DNA of 64,000 nt from JADJRH01 sp046351455 (GTDB lineage: Bacteria > Myxococcota_A > Polyangia > Polyangiales > Polyangiaceae), in contig JAXLYM010000019.1 in assembly GCA_046351455.1 (NCBI GenBank), forward strand, positions 1 to 64,000, read 5' to 3'. The notes under the pieces were generated by a model, which saw nothing but the letters and a program-made list of their open reading frames with translations, was not told the DNA's origin and did no database searches. The translations under genes and the position numbers were made by a program. This document shows, one piece after another, positions 1 to 13,237 of the stretch (positions within the stretch are counted from its first letter, which is position 1; every line of letters starts with the position of its first letter).

Positions 1-501
1 GAGAAGGGCGGCGTCGTGCGCGTGCCGATCACCCTCGAAAAGCCGGGTGCCCCCGCATCCACGAGCAGCGCCAGCGCCTCCGCGAGCGTCGCGCCGAGCG
101 GGACGGCGACGGTCGCTCCTGCGCCGGGGCCGCAGATCAAGCCGCTTACGTTCATCACGCTGGGCGTCGCGGGAGCCGGCCTCGTGGTCGGCGCGATCAC
201 CGGCGGCATCACGCTCGGAGCCGCGGGCGACTTGAAGAAGCGATGCCCGGACAACCACTGCCCCAACGACGAGCAGGGCGCCTTCGACTCGGCGAACGCG
301 CTCGCGACCGTGTCCACGGCGACGTTCGTGATCGGCGGTGTGGCGGCGGCCGCGGGCGGTGTGCTGCTGGCGCTCGATCTGCTCGGGGGACGCGCCAAGC
401 CTGGGTCGCCGGGCGCCTCGTCTCACGGGGCCTCGTCGGTAGGCGTACGGATCCAGCCGTACCTCACGGTGACTGGCGGCGGCGTCCGAGGGAGCTTCTG
501 A
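1..501 (+). CDS. C-terminal part of an Ala-rich membrane protein (5' end outside window)
   Basis: The frame is open from base 1, so the start lies upstream and only about 166 residues are seen. They are an Ala/Ser/Pro-rich linker, a hydrophobic segment (from PLTFITLGVAGAGLVVG), a short loop with two Cys (KRCPDNHCP), and a second hydrophobic stretch (VIGGVAAAAGGVLLALDLL). This two-helix tail with a CPDNxCP loop is, from memory, a common ending of myxobacterial PEGA or TPR envelope proteins, but the diagnostic N-terminal domain is missing, so no function is assigned. The stop TGA shares its last base with the ATG of the next gene, which implies translational coupling. Confidence 0.7.
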   Translation, partial: EKGGVVRVPITLEKPGAPASTSSASASASVAPSGTATVAPAPGPQIKPLTFITLGVAGAGLVVGAITGGITLGAAGDLKKRCPDNHCPNDEQGAFDSANALATVSTATFVIGGVAAAAGGVLLALDLLGGRAKPGSPGASSHGASSVGVRIQPYLTVTGGGVRGSF

Positions 502-1957
502 TGGCGCGCGCGTTTGTCTTCGGTGGTGCGAGCCTCGCGATCGCCTGCGCGCTCGCGGGGTGCAACGTGGTGGCGGGGCTCTCGGATCTGACGATCGATC
601 CGGCGACCACGACCTCGATCGGCGGCGGCGGGACGGGCGGCTCCACCGGAGGCACCGGCGGCACGGCCGGCACCGCGGGCTCGACCAGCACCTTCTCGTG
701 CAGCAACGGCAAGCTGGACGCGGCCTCCGGCGAGACGGACGTGGACTGCGGCGGCGTGTGCGCTCCGTGCGCGCTCACCAAGATGTGCTCGGTCGCGACC
801 GACTGCGAGAGCCGCATCTGCCGGCCCGACGCGGGCTCCGCGGACCCGACGCGCAAGTGCCAGGGCGTGACGAAGATCGTGGCCGGCAACGCGCACGTCT
901 GCGCGCTGCTCACGAGCACGGAGCTCTTCTGCTGGGGCAGCAACACGCACGGACAGCTCGGCACCGGCGACACCAACGACGCGCCCATCCCGACCCGCGT
1001 GCCGCTCGCGAACGTGAAAGAGGTCGCCGCGGGCGGCCCTCCGGAGGACGGAGAAAAAGGGCACACCTGCGCGATCGACGGCGCCGGGAACCTCTCGTGC
1101 TGGGGCCTCAACGCGAGCGGAGAGCTCGGCACCGGCGACTTCCAGGAGACGACGCTGCCGCCGGTCGCGCCGGCGCTCACGGGCGCGAAGAAGGTGGCCG
1201 CGGGCGCCGCGTTCACGTGCGCGATCGGCTCGGACGACCTGGCCGTGTGCTGGGGCGCGAACCTGTACAACCAGCTCGGCGACGGCACGGGCAACACGTC
1301 GCCCACGCCCGTGTCGGTGGTGAAGCTCGACCCGTCGTCGGAGATCTCCGCGGGTGCGCTGCACGCGTGCGCGGTGCAGATGGACGGCTCGGTCGCGTGC
1401 TGGGGCAACAGCGATCGCGGGCAGACGGCGGCGGACATGCTGGTGCCGTCGACGCCGGTGGTGGTGGCCCCGAACATCGCGGGCGCGACGGCGCTCAGCG
1501 CGGGCAACGACTTCACGTGCGCGATCGACGGCGCGGGTCTCTCGTGCTGGGGCGACAACCTGGACGGCGAGCTCACCGAGACGGTCGCGGTCCCCGCCAC
1601 GACGAAGCCTTCGTTGATCGACGTGAGCGGCGCGACGGACGTGAGCGCGGGCGCGGACGGCGACGCGGATCCGAACGACGCGCGCGGAGGCCACACGTGC
1701 GCGGTGATCGCGGGCGGCAAGCTCGCGTGCTGGGGCAACAACCGCCACGGGCAGCTCGGTCGCGGCACCACGAGCGAGAAGGAGCCGACCCCCGCGGAGG
1801 TGGCGGGCCTCGACGGCGTGGTGGAGGTCGCGGCCGGCGCGGAGATCACGTGCGTGCGCTTGGAAAACGGCGCGGCCGCGTGCTTCGGTCGGAATGATCA
1901 CGGCCAGGTTGGCAATGGTCAGAAGGGCGAGCCAGTCTCTTCCCCGGTGCCCGTCGC

Positions 1958-1967
<10 letters not shown>
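501..1967 (+). CDS. RCC1-repeat (beta-propeller) lipoprotein
   Basis: 488 residues. The N-terminus is a lipoprotein signal ending in the lipobox LAGC, followed by a Gly/Thr-rich linker and a Cys-rich patch (ETDVDCGGVCAPC) of a kind seen in myxobacterial surface lipoproteins. The rest is seven repeats of the RCC1 / alpha-tubulin-suppressor type, each with a core like HTCAIDGAGNLSCWG followed by a G-[QE]-[LV] turn. Nearly every blade has a pair of Cys about 10 residues apart, which suggests a disulfide per blade in an exported propeller. RCC1 propellers usually bind proteins; no partner can be named. The ATG overlaps the previous stop by one base, and the 3' end overlaps the kinase gene by 10 bases, so the three genes look like one transcript. 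Confidence 0.85.
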
Positions 1968-3874
<1,907 letters not shown>

Positions 3875-3950
3875 GCCGAAACGCCGTTCGCTTCCCGGTC
3901 CGCCCGCGATTCCGCCTTCACTGAAACTACCCCGGGAGAGGTCCGGACCC

Positions 3951-4135
3951 CTCCCGGCGAGGGGTCAGGGCTCGCCCCGAGGGGTCCGAAGGCCTCCCGG
4001 CGAGGGGTCAGGGCTCGCCCCGGGGGATTCGAATGCCTTCCGGCGAGGGGTCAGGGCTCGCCCCGGGGGATTCGAAGGCCTTCCGGCGAGGGGTCGGGGC
4101 TCGCCCCGTGGGATTCGAAGGCCTCCCGGCGGAGG
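3951..4135. repeat. 43-bp tandem repeat array with a hairpin in each unit
   Basis: Units begin at 3951, 3994, 4037, 4080 and 4123 (the last is partial), an exact 43-base period. Each full unit carries GGCGAG-GGGTCAGGG-CTCGCC, a 6-bp inverted repeat around a 9-base loop; units 2-4 also carry TTCGAA. The units differ at a few positions (for example GGGTCCGAAGG against GGATTCGAAGG). The array lies between the convergent stops of the kinase gene (3874) and the 4210-8472 gene and, together with the hairpin at 4147, fills most of that 335-base gap. 43 is not a multiple of three and the unit reads differently in each copy, so it is not coding. It may act as a transcription buffer or a slippage-prone minisatellite. 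Confidence 0.85.
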
Positions 4136-4146
4136 GAGTGATACGA

Positions 4147-4161
4147 GGGGGCGGAGCCCCC
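4147..4161. terminator. GC hairpin between convergent genes, possible terminator
   Basis: GGGGGC-GGA-GCCCCC is a perfect 6-bp stem with a three-base loop, about 50 bases beyond the stop of the minus-strand gene ending at 4210 and just after the 43-bp repeats. No clean T-run follows on either strand, so its role as an intrinsic terminator is only suggested by position. Confidence 0.4.
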
Positions 4162-4209
4162 TTGTAAATCCCATAAAAACGAGGCGAACGCGCGTTCGTT
4201 GGAGGCGCT

Positions 4210-7200
4210 TCAGTTGAAGACGGAGGGGGTGTTGTCCGGCAATGTGACGCTCGTCGCGAGGATGGTCTGCGTGCCGGTTCGGGTGAGCTGCACCGTCTTC
4301 GATTGGCCGAGGACGCGCACCGTGACCTCCGCGCCGCCGCTCGGGAGGTCGCCGGTGATCAGCGTGCGGTACGTGCCGGACGTGACGCTCGCGAGCGCGA
4401 TTTCGCCGCGGGAACAAGGGGCCGCGGGCGTCCACGGGGAGAGCACTCGGCCCGTCGGGCCCACGACGATCGGCGCCGGACACTCCGCGGCTTCACCATG
4501 ACACGCGACGCGCACGTCGAACGGGCCCGCGCTCGCGGTCGGCTCGAAAGGCGGGGCCGAGCCGTGCTCGAGCGCCTCGATCAGCTTCGTGACGAGGGCG
4601 CCGGGCTTCGGGATCGCGCGCGCCTCCGTGAGCACCGCGGATCGCTCTCCGAGGCGCGCTCGGCAACGGAGCGCGTGGTAGGCGGCCGCGTCGTCCGCGC
4701 CGGGGAGCGATGCGAGCGCTCGGAAGTGGGCGCACGCGCGGCGCTCGTCGCCGGTCGCTTCGAAGGCCGCGGCCGCTCGACGGTGCGCGATCACGCGCGA
4801 CGGATCGGACTCCACCTGCGCGTCGACCGCCATCACCGCGACGCGCGGGCGACCCGTCGCCGCAGCGGCCTCCGCGTAGAGCTCCAGCGCTGTCTCGTGA
4901 TCCGGATCGAGCGCGACGTAGCGGCTCGCCTCGGCGAACGCGTCGTCGAATCGGCCGCGCGCGAGGAGCTTCCGCACCGCCGCTTGATGCGCGGATCGCG
5001 ACGCTTCGGGGGCCGCCGCCTGCGCGAGGATCTTGGCGAGCGCCGCATCGTCGCCGGGCGCGGGCGCCTCGTCGGGCGCGCGGTGCACGACCACGGGGCT
5101 GTCCGGCGGCGGGTTCGGCGCCCAGCGAGGCCACGACGTGCCGACCGGGTGGCTCCAGTCGGTGGAGAGCGGCTGCGATCGGCCATGCGACGACCACGTC
5201 TGCGGAGCGCTCGACGACGGCGCGGGCTGCGCGCTCGGCGCTTCGGCGGACGGGGCGCTCGACGTGCTCGATGAAGACGCGCTCGAAGCGGCGTCCCCGG
5301 GCGCGAAGTTGATCGGGTACACGACCGTGACGACGCCGCCCTCGGGCTGCGGGAACGTGAGGCCTCGCACCGCGGCCACGACGCACGAGACCACGGACGC
5401 GTCCGACAGATCGGAGCCGCCGTTCGCGCTGGTCGTCACGCTGCCGTTCGCGTCGATCACGAAGCGGATCGAGACGCGGCCCTGCAAGTCGGGGTTCGTG
5501 CGAAGGCCCACCTCGTAGCACGCGCGGAAGCGTCCGAACTGCTGGCGCACGATGCGCTGGATCACCTCGGGCGGGAGGCGACCGCTCACCGACGCGGCGC
5601 CGCTGCGCACCTTGGGCGCCGAGGCCGAGTGCTCGCCCGCGAGGCGTCCGTGCCCGGAGCCGAACGACGACGACGAGCTCGATCCCACGCCGGACCCGTG
5701 ACCGATCGTGCCGACGGAGCCGAGGCCGATCCCCTCGCCGCGACCGCCGCCGCCCTCACCGATGCCGGACAAACCGAGGCCGCCCGCGCCGAACGACGAT
5801 CCGATGTCGCTGCCCCACATGTTGCCGCGCGCAGGATCCAGCGCGGAGTGGCCCCACGGCTCGCTCGGCGCGTCGCTGTTCTGCAGCGCTCCCAGGATGC
5901 CGAACGGCTCGGCGGAGCGGGCGCTCGACGCTCTGCTCGCGCCCGACGCGCTCCTCGCCACGGGCGCGCCGCGAGGCGAGCCGTCGCCCGCGGGATCCGA
6001 GGCGAGCACGCGATCGATCGCAGCGCGCACGCCGGTCTCCACGAACATGCGCTCGTTCTCGAGCACGAGCATCGCCGTCGCGCGCGAGAGCACGTGGTGC
6101 ACGGTCGAGAGGCGGACGATCTCCTTCGTCGCCTCGTCCGTGCCTGCGCTCTCGAGCGACGCGATCTTCGCGCGGGCCCACAGCGCGTGCACCGCGGGCG
6201 ACGGCGAGGCGATCGCGCGGCCCCAGTCGAGCGAGCGCACGATCTGGTAGCGCGCGCCGTCGACGTCTCCGGTGAGCCGCGCCTCGCGCAGCGCGCCCTT
6301 CGCGTGCGGCTCCGCGTCGGCCGCAGGCAAGGACGCGGGCACGGTCTCGCCCTTCGGCTCCGCGGGCAGGCGGAAGCGTCCGAACACCTGGATTTCCTGG
6401 CCCATCCGCACGCGCGGGAGCTGCGAAGGCAGCACGTCGAACGCGCCGTCCGGCAGCACGAGCTTCGCGTCGCGTAGCACCGGCGCGTCGATCGTCCGAG
6501 CGATCGCGGCCGCTCGATCCGCCACCGCGTCGCCCGTCGCGAACCGCTCGTACGTCCCCGAGACCGCGCCCGCGATCGCGGAGAGCGCGCCCTCGTCGAG
6601 GCCGTGACCGACGCCGACGAAATGCGCGTCGATCCCTCGGAACGCGGGGGCCACGCGCGCGGCGATCGCCTGGACGCCGAGCTCGCCGGACGTCGCGACG
6701 CCGTCGCCGATGTACACGACCTGACCGCCGCCCTCCGAAGAGAGCCGATCCGCCGCCGCCAGGAGCGACCCCGCGAGGTCGGACGATCCCGCGGCCCCAC
6801 GTCGCTTGAGCCACCGCGACGCCGAGGCGATCGCCTCGTCACCGGCGCGCGCGAGGCCGTCGTCCGGGTACGACTCGCACGCGCTGTCGCACGCGAGCAC
6901 CGCGAACCGATCCTCCGGGTCCATTCCTGCGAGCGCCGCCTGAACGACGCGCACCTCCGCGTCGATCGTGTCCGCCGCCTGGCTGTGGCTCGTGTCGATC
7001 GCGAGCACGCGCGCGGGCCTCGCGATCGCCCTCTTCGCGGACCCCGGCGGCGCGTCCGCGCGGAGCCTCAACGCGAAGTAGCCGGCCGGCGCGCCCCGCG
7101 ACGCCTCGCGCGCGGCGACCTCCTTCGGCCCCATGCTCCACGAGAGGCTGGCGGCGTCCGTCTCCGTCCGCGAGTAACGCAGCACGAAGTCCGAGGTCGG

Positions 7201-8472
7201 AGCGAACTTCTTCGCCGCATACGAGGCCACGAGGCCCTGCTCGTCGACGTGCAGCGACGCGTCGTAGCCCGCGGTCGTCGCCGCGCCGAGCGTCGCCGCG
7301 CTGTCCTTCACGGTGATCGCGACCGCGAAGTCGTCGATCGTCGTGGCGCGATCCGCGCCGAGCGACAGCGGGTACACGTAGCGCACGCGCTCACCGCGCT
7401 CCGCGAGCGACTGATCGTACGTGAGGAGCACGCGGCGACGCCCCTTCGGCGGGATCGGGAACACCTTCAACGCGACCGTGGATCCCTCCTTCATCTCCAG
7501 GATGGCGGGGTCGCGCGGGCGCACGGTGTCGTCCACGATCGCCTTGAAGACGCGGCTCGCGAGCGGCTTCTCGACGACCTCTCCCTCGACGAGATCGTCC
7601 TTCACCCAGAGCGCGAGGCGCGACACCGACGCGTCCGGCGGCAGCGGGAACACGAAGCGCCCCTCGAGCGTGCGGGCCGTCTCGTTCTCGAACTCCTCCT
7701 CGACGGTCGTGCGCGCGAACCCGTCACGCACCTCCGCGGCCACGTGATGCGACGCGAGCCGCACGCCGGAGACGATCTCCTCCGTGCCCGGCACGCGCGC
7801 GGTCATCGTGCCGAGGCCCCGCGGAGCGCCGCTCGCGGGCGCCTCCCGTGCGGTCTCTTCGTCCTCGTCCGCGGCCCACCGCGCGTACGGCGTGACCGGC
7901 TTCCCCGGCGTCCACCGCGCGCCTTGTCCGGTCGCGAGCGTCTCGGTCGCGGCCTCGTCGCGCAGGGTCGCCTCGCCTCGCTGCACGATCACGGAGCACT
8001 CGCCGTCGCCGCCCTCCGAGCGCACGTCGATCGACGCCGTCCCCTTCACGATCACGGAGCGCTCGCCGAGCTGGACGACGAGGGGGTGCGCCGCGGAGCC
8101 AGCGCTCTCGGGCCGCTCGATCGAGAGCCGCCCGCTCCGAAGGGTCACCGCGTGATCGGCCCCTTCGGCTTGCATCTCCGCTTCGGTGGACGGGCCGAGG
8201 TCGAGCGTCACGTCTTCCCCGGCGGCGAGCGTCGCGCGCGCCCCACGGCCGGTGCGCAGGAGCGATCCGCGGGCGATCAGCGCGCGCGACGTGACCTGCG
8301 CGCACGCGTCGTTCACGCACCGCGAGAGGCCGCCCTCCCCGTCGATGGAGGTGACCTCCACGAGCCACGGGATCGACGGCGCCGGCGGGGGCACGGCTCG
8401 GCTGCACGCGGCGGAGATCGCGGCGAGGCCGAGGGCGGACAAAACACGACGAGCGCGCGCGGGCGGTTGCAC
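4210..8472 (-). CDS. FecR / VIT / vWA / AgmX-C / TPR mosaic lipoprotein
   Basis: 1420 residues from a GTG at 8472 preceded by GGAGG at good spacing; this start gives a short lipoprotein signal with lipobox SAAC, whereas the longer upstream frame begins with an Arg-rich stretch. In order: a FecR-like segment (about 55-200), a VIT domain (about 215-345), a von Willebrand A domain whose MIDAS is DTSHS, a His/Ser/Gly-rich linker, an AgmX/PglI-type C-terminal domain near 1010-1105 (FRACYEVGLRTNPDLQG, then VDxNGxV-like FVIDANGSV) and TPR-like helices. VIT-vWA pairs occur in inter-alpha-inhibitor-like proteins, and AgmX/PglI domains in myxobacterial gliding and TonB-like proteins. The role is probably envelope protein assembly or adhesion (inference). 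The gene converges on the kinase gene across the tandem repeat. Confidence 0.85.
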   Translation of the reverse strand: MQPPARARRVLSALGLAAISAACSRAVPPPAPSIPWLVEVTSIDGEGGLSRCVNDACAQVTSRALIARGSLLRTGRGARATLAAGEDVTLDLGPSTEAEMQAEGADHAVTLRSGRLSIERPESAGSAAHPLVVQLGERSVIVKGTASIDVRSEGGDGECSVIVQRGEATLRDEAATETLATGQGARWTPGKPVTPYARWAADEDEETAREAPASGAPRGLGTMTARVPGTEEIVSGVRLASHHVAAEVRDGFARTTVEEEFENETARTLEGRFVFPLPPDASVSRLALWVKDDLVEGEVVEKPLASRVFKAIVDDTVRPRDPAILEMKEGSTVALKVFPIPPKGRRRVLLTYDQSLAERGERVRYVYPLSLGADRATTIDDFAVAITVKDSAATLGAATTAGYDASLHVDEQGLVASYAAKKFAPTSDFVLRYSRTETDAASLSWSMGPKEVAAREASRGAPAGYFALRLRADAPPGSAKRAIARPARVLAIDTSHSQAADTIDAEVRVVQAALAGMDPEDRFAVLACDSACESYPDDGLARAGDEAIASASRWLKRRGAAGSSDLAGSLLAAADRLSSEGGGQVVYIGDGVATSGELGVQAIAARVAPAFRGIDAHFVGVGHGLDEGALSAIAGAVSGTYERFATGDAVADRAAAIARTIDAPVLRDAKLVLPDGAFDVLPSQLPRVRMGQEIQVFGRFRLPAEPKGETVPASLPAADAEPHAKGALREARLTGDVDGARYQIVRSLDWGRAIASPSPAVHALWARAKIASLESAGTDEATKEIVRLSTVHHVLSRATAMLVLENERMFVETGVRAAIDRVLASDPAGDGSPRGAPVARSASGASRASSARSAEPFGILGALQNSDAPSEPWGHSALDPARGNMWGSDIGSSFGAGGLGLSGIGEGGGGRGEGIGLGSVGTIGHGSGVGSSSSSSFGSGHGRLAGEHSASAPKVRSGAASVSGRLPPEVIQRIVRQQFGRFRACYEVGLRTNPDLQGRVSIRFVIDANGSVTTSANGGSDLSDASVVSCVVAAVRGLTFPQPEGGVVTVVYPINFAPGDAASSASSSSTSSAPSAEAPSAQPAPSSSAPQTWSSHGRSQPLSTDWSHPVGTSWPRWAPNPPPDSPVVVHRAPDEAPAPGDDAALAKILAQAAAPEASRSAHQAAVRKLLARGRFDDAFAEASRYVALDPDHETALELYAEAAAATGRPRVAVMAVDAQVESDPSRVIAHRRAAAAFEATGDERRACAHFRALASLPGADDAAAYHALRCRARLGERSAVLTEARAIPKPGALVTKLIEALEHGSAPPFEPTASAGPFDVRVACHGEAAECPAPIVVGPTGRVLSPWTPAAPCSRGEIALASVTSGTYRTLITGDLPSGGAEVTVRVLGQSKTVQLTRTGTQTILATSVTLPDNTPSVFN

Positions 8473-8629
8473 GAGATCCTCCAAGGGCCGGGCACGACGA
8501 CGCCACCCGGACGCGGTGAGGCCACGGCGATGGACGGATGACCGCGCCGCGGGACGAAGGTTCCCGCGGATCATTCACCCCACGTCGATGTGCGGATCGG
8601 GATGTGCGGATCGCCGCAGAGACGGCGAG

Positions 8630-10936
<2,307 letters not shown>

Positions 10937-11082
10937 TTCCTGCTCCAGCCGGGAACGCAAGGGTTCCCGCGCGCGCAGGATACCACCGAGAGGCGACAGG
11001 CGTCGGCCTGGGGTGTTACCATCGAAGGCGTACCTCGCCCCGCCGACCGTCGGCGCAGGGAAGAGAAAGGCCAGGTCCCCTG

Positions 11083-11433
11083 ATGAACATCACAATCACT
11101 TTTCGGCATATGGAAGGGACAGATGCCGCAAAGCGCTTCGCTCACGAGAAGGTCTCCAAGCTTCAGAAGTTCCTTCGTCAGGCGATGACCGCGCAGGTGA
11201 CGCTCTCGGTCGAGGGAGTGGATCACGTCGCCGAGGTGGCGATTCAGTCGGGGAGCGCTCACTTCCACGCGAGCGAGCGCAGCCAGGACATGTACGCGTC
11301 CATCGACATGGTGATCGACAAGCTGGAGCGTCAGATCCGAGGCGCCAAGGGAGCGAGCCAGGCGAAGAAGCGCGGAGGAGAGAGCGCTGGAGAGTTTGCC
11401 GAGCGCAACGGCACGGACACGAAGGCGAAGTGA
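11083..11433 (+). CDS. hpf: Ribosome hibernation promoting factor (HPF/RaiA family)
   Basis: 116 residues, the short form of the family. It begins MNITITFRHMEGT and continues with the basic, amphipathic helices and strands of the fold (FAHEKVSKLQKF, VAIQSGSAHFHASE, YASIDMVIDKLERQI). HPF binds the small ribosomal subunit and silences or dimerises ribosomes in stationary phase. It precedes ptsN, as in many Proteobacteria, but rpoN, which usually sits in front of it, is absent; a lipoprotein gene on the other strand lies there instead. The C-terminal tail is Lys/Gly/Glu-rich and lacks the long-form dimerisation domain. Confidence 0.93.
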   Translation: MNITITFRHMEGTDAAKRFAHEKVSKLQKFLRQAMTAQVTLSVEGVDHVAEVAIQSGSAHFHASERSQDMYASIDMVIDKLERQIRGAKGASQAKKRGGESAGEFAERNGTDTKAK

Positions 11434-11655
11434 GAGCGCGGCCGCGAAACGTCGGCGCACATCGCTCCGACGTGCGGCCTCGTGATCCGCGTCCCGGTCA
11501 GGAGGCGCCGCTCGGCGTAGCATCTCGCTCGGCGGCGCCCCGCCCGATCCCCGATCTCGCCGCGCACCGGCGAGGAAAGAGGGACGCTCCGGAAAGAATT
11601 GGTAGACTACGCGCCCTTCCAAGGTCGAGGGTCCTCCCGCGGCGCAGGTGATCCC

Positions 11656-12138
11656 ATGGGTGTCTGCGACATTTTGAGCCGTGACCGCGTATCGGTCGCC
11701 AGCGTCGAGGGCGGGCCCGTGCGGTCCAAGAACGACGCGCTGAAGCGCCTCAGCGCCCTCTTGTCGAACGGTCAGAGCGTCGTGTCGATGGAGGAGATCG
11801 AGCGCGTCCTCGCCGAGCGCGAGAAGCTGCAATCGACAGGCGTCGGCGGCGGCGTCGCGATCCCACACGGCTCGGTGGAGGGCCTCGATCGGCTGATCGG
11901 CGCCGTCCTCCTGTGTCCATCGGCGATCGAGTTCGACGCGATCGACTCCGCTCCGGTGTCGATCCTCTTCGCCGTGATCGGCCCCAAGCGCGCGACGGGA
12001 GAGCACTTGAAGACGCTGGCCCGCGTGTCGAGGCTCCTGCGCGACGACGGCTTCCGCGCGCGCCTCCTCCGCGCGCCGAGCGGCCCCGCCGCGTTCGACA
12101 TGCTCGCGGCGGAGGAAGGAAGGGTGTCTCCGTCATGA
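11656..12138 (+). CDS. ptsN: PTS-Ntr EIIA component
   Basis: 160 residues. The start is ATG 11656, with AGGTG five bases upstream. This is a EIIA-Ntr/fructose-type domain with phospho-acceptor His71 in GVAIPHGSVEGL, the family signature. It accepts phosphate from HPr and in Proteobacteria acts as a regulator (potassium transport, stress, sigma-54 functions) rather than in sugar uptake. Its stop overlaps the hprK start as ATGA, so the two are coupled. Confidence 0.93.
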   Translation: MGVCDILSRDRVSVASVEGGPVRSKNDALKRLSALLSNGQSVVSMEEIERVLAEREKLQSTGVGGGVAIPHGSVEGLDRLIGAVLLCPSAIEFDAIDSAPVSILFAVIGPKRATGEHLKTLARVSRLLRDDGFRARLLRAPSGPAAFDMLAAEEGRVSPS

Positions 12139-13235
12139 ACACTCCAGGCGGAGGCCAGCCCGCTCGTCCCGCGATCACGGTGCGAGAGCTGATCGCCGAC
12201 TCCAGCCTCGGGTTGGAGATGCAGGTGATCGCCGGGGAGGCGGGGCTCGATCGACAGATCCTGCACACGCGCATCCAGAAATCGGGGCTCGCGCTCGCGG
12301 GCCACTACCACGGCATCGTCCCGTCGCGCGTGCAGATCCTCGGTCAGACGGAGCTGTCGTTCCTTCAGCGCCTCAGCACCGACGGCCGCGTGCGCTCGCT
12401 GCGAGGCTTCCTCGGATTGGATCTGTGCTGCGTGATCCTCACGACCGGCGCGGCCCCGTTCGACTCGGAGGCCTCGGGCTACGGCGTGCTGCCGGTGCCG
12501 GAGCTCGCGCAGATCGCGCAGGAGACGGGCACGCCGCTCGTCCTGTCGCCGGATCGATCGAGCGTCACCATCAACGCGATCCACGCGACGCTCGATGATC
12601 GGCTCGCGCCGCGGGTGCGGCTCCACGGCGTCCTCGTCGACGTGTTCGGCGTGGGCCTGCTCCTCATGGGGCCGAGCGCCGTCGGCAAGAGCGAGTGCGC
12701 GCTCGATCTCATCCTGCGCGGTCACCGCCTCGTCGCGGACGACATCGTGCAGTGCGACTACCGCCCGCCCGGGATGGTGTTCGGCGCGCCGGTGGATCTC
12801 CTGCGTCACCACCTGGAGGTGCGCGGCCTCGGCATCCTCAACATCAAGGATCTGTACGGCGTCACGGCGATCCGCGAGCGCAAGCGCATCGACGTCGTCG
12901 TGAAGCTCGTCGAGTGGTCGAACGAGACCGAGTACGATCGCCTCGGCATCGACGAGCGGTACCACACGATCCTCGGCGTCAACGTGCGCGAGCTCGTGAT
13001 CCCCGTGCAGCCCGGCCGCGACATGGCGTCGATCCTGGAGGTGGCCGCGCGCAACGAGCTGCTCAAGAACGCGGGCCACCACGCGGCCCGCGAGTTCTTC
13101 AACAGCATCGAGGGCGCTCTCTTGAACGAGCGCACGCAGAACGAATCCGCGGCGCCGCCCCCCGTGCGCGCCCCCCACCGAGCGCGCGCGCCGGAGTCTT
13201 CGGCGAGCCTGCCGCGCGTCTCCCCGAAGGGCTGA
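12135..13235 (+). CDS. hprK: HPr kinase/phosphorylase
   Basis: 366 residues. The N-terminal half matches the HPrK N-domain (ELIADSSLGLEMQVIAGE, then LGQTELSFL). The C-terminal half has the Walker A motif GPSAVGKS (K185) and the HPrK signature LEVRGLGILNIKDLYG. The enzyme phosphorylates, and with inorganic phosphate dephosphorylates, a Ser of HPr. That Ser is present in the linked ptsH. The gene is about 50 residues longer than the E. coli-free Firmicute norm of about 310 because of a Pro/Arg-rich tail. The start overlaps ptsN, and the stop lies two bases before rapZ. Confidence 0.95.
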   Translation: MNTPGGGQPARPAITVRELIADSSLGLEMQVIAGEAGLDRQILHTRIQKSGLALAGHYHGIVPSRVQILGQTELSFLQRLSTDGRVRSLRGFLGLDLCCVILTTGAAPFDSEASGYGVLPVPELAQIAQETGTPLVLSPDRSSVTINAIHATLDDRLAPRVRLHGVLVDVFGVGLLLMGPSAVGKSECALDLILRGHRLVADDIVQCDYRPPGMVFGAPVDLLRHHLEVRGLGILNIKDLYGVTAIRERKRIDVVVKLVEWSNETEYDRLGIDERYHTILGVNVRELVIPVQPGRDMASILEVAARNELLKNAGHHAAREFFNSIEGALLNERTQNESAAPPPVRAPHRARAPESSASLPRVSPKG

Positions 13236-13237
13236 CG

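Noticed and set aside
243..500. Upstream extension of the RCC1 frame
   Set aside because: It overlaps the preceding gene and has Arg-rich shadow composition; ATG 501 gives a proper lipoprotein signal.
4025..4110. tRNA T-loop (GATTCGAA) in the tandem repeat
   Set aside because: No acceptor stem, D-loop or anticodon arm; TTCGAA is just part of the repeat.
3951..4135. CRISPR array
   Set aside because: Units are directly adjacent with no unique spacers, and no cas gene is present.
3965..4483. 172-codon minus-strand frame through the 43-bp repeats
   Set aside because: The repeat length is not a multiple of three and the frame shifts register in each unit; the composition is Arg/Pro noise.
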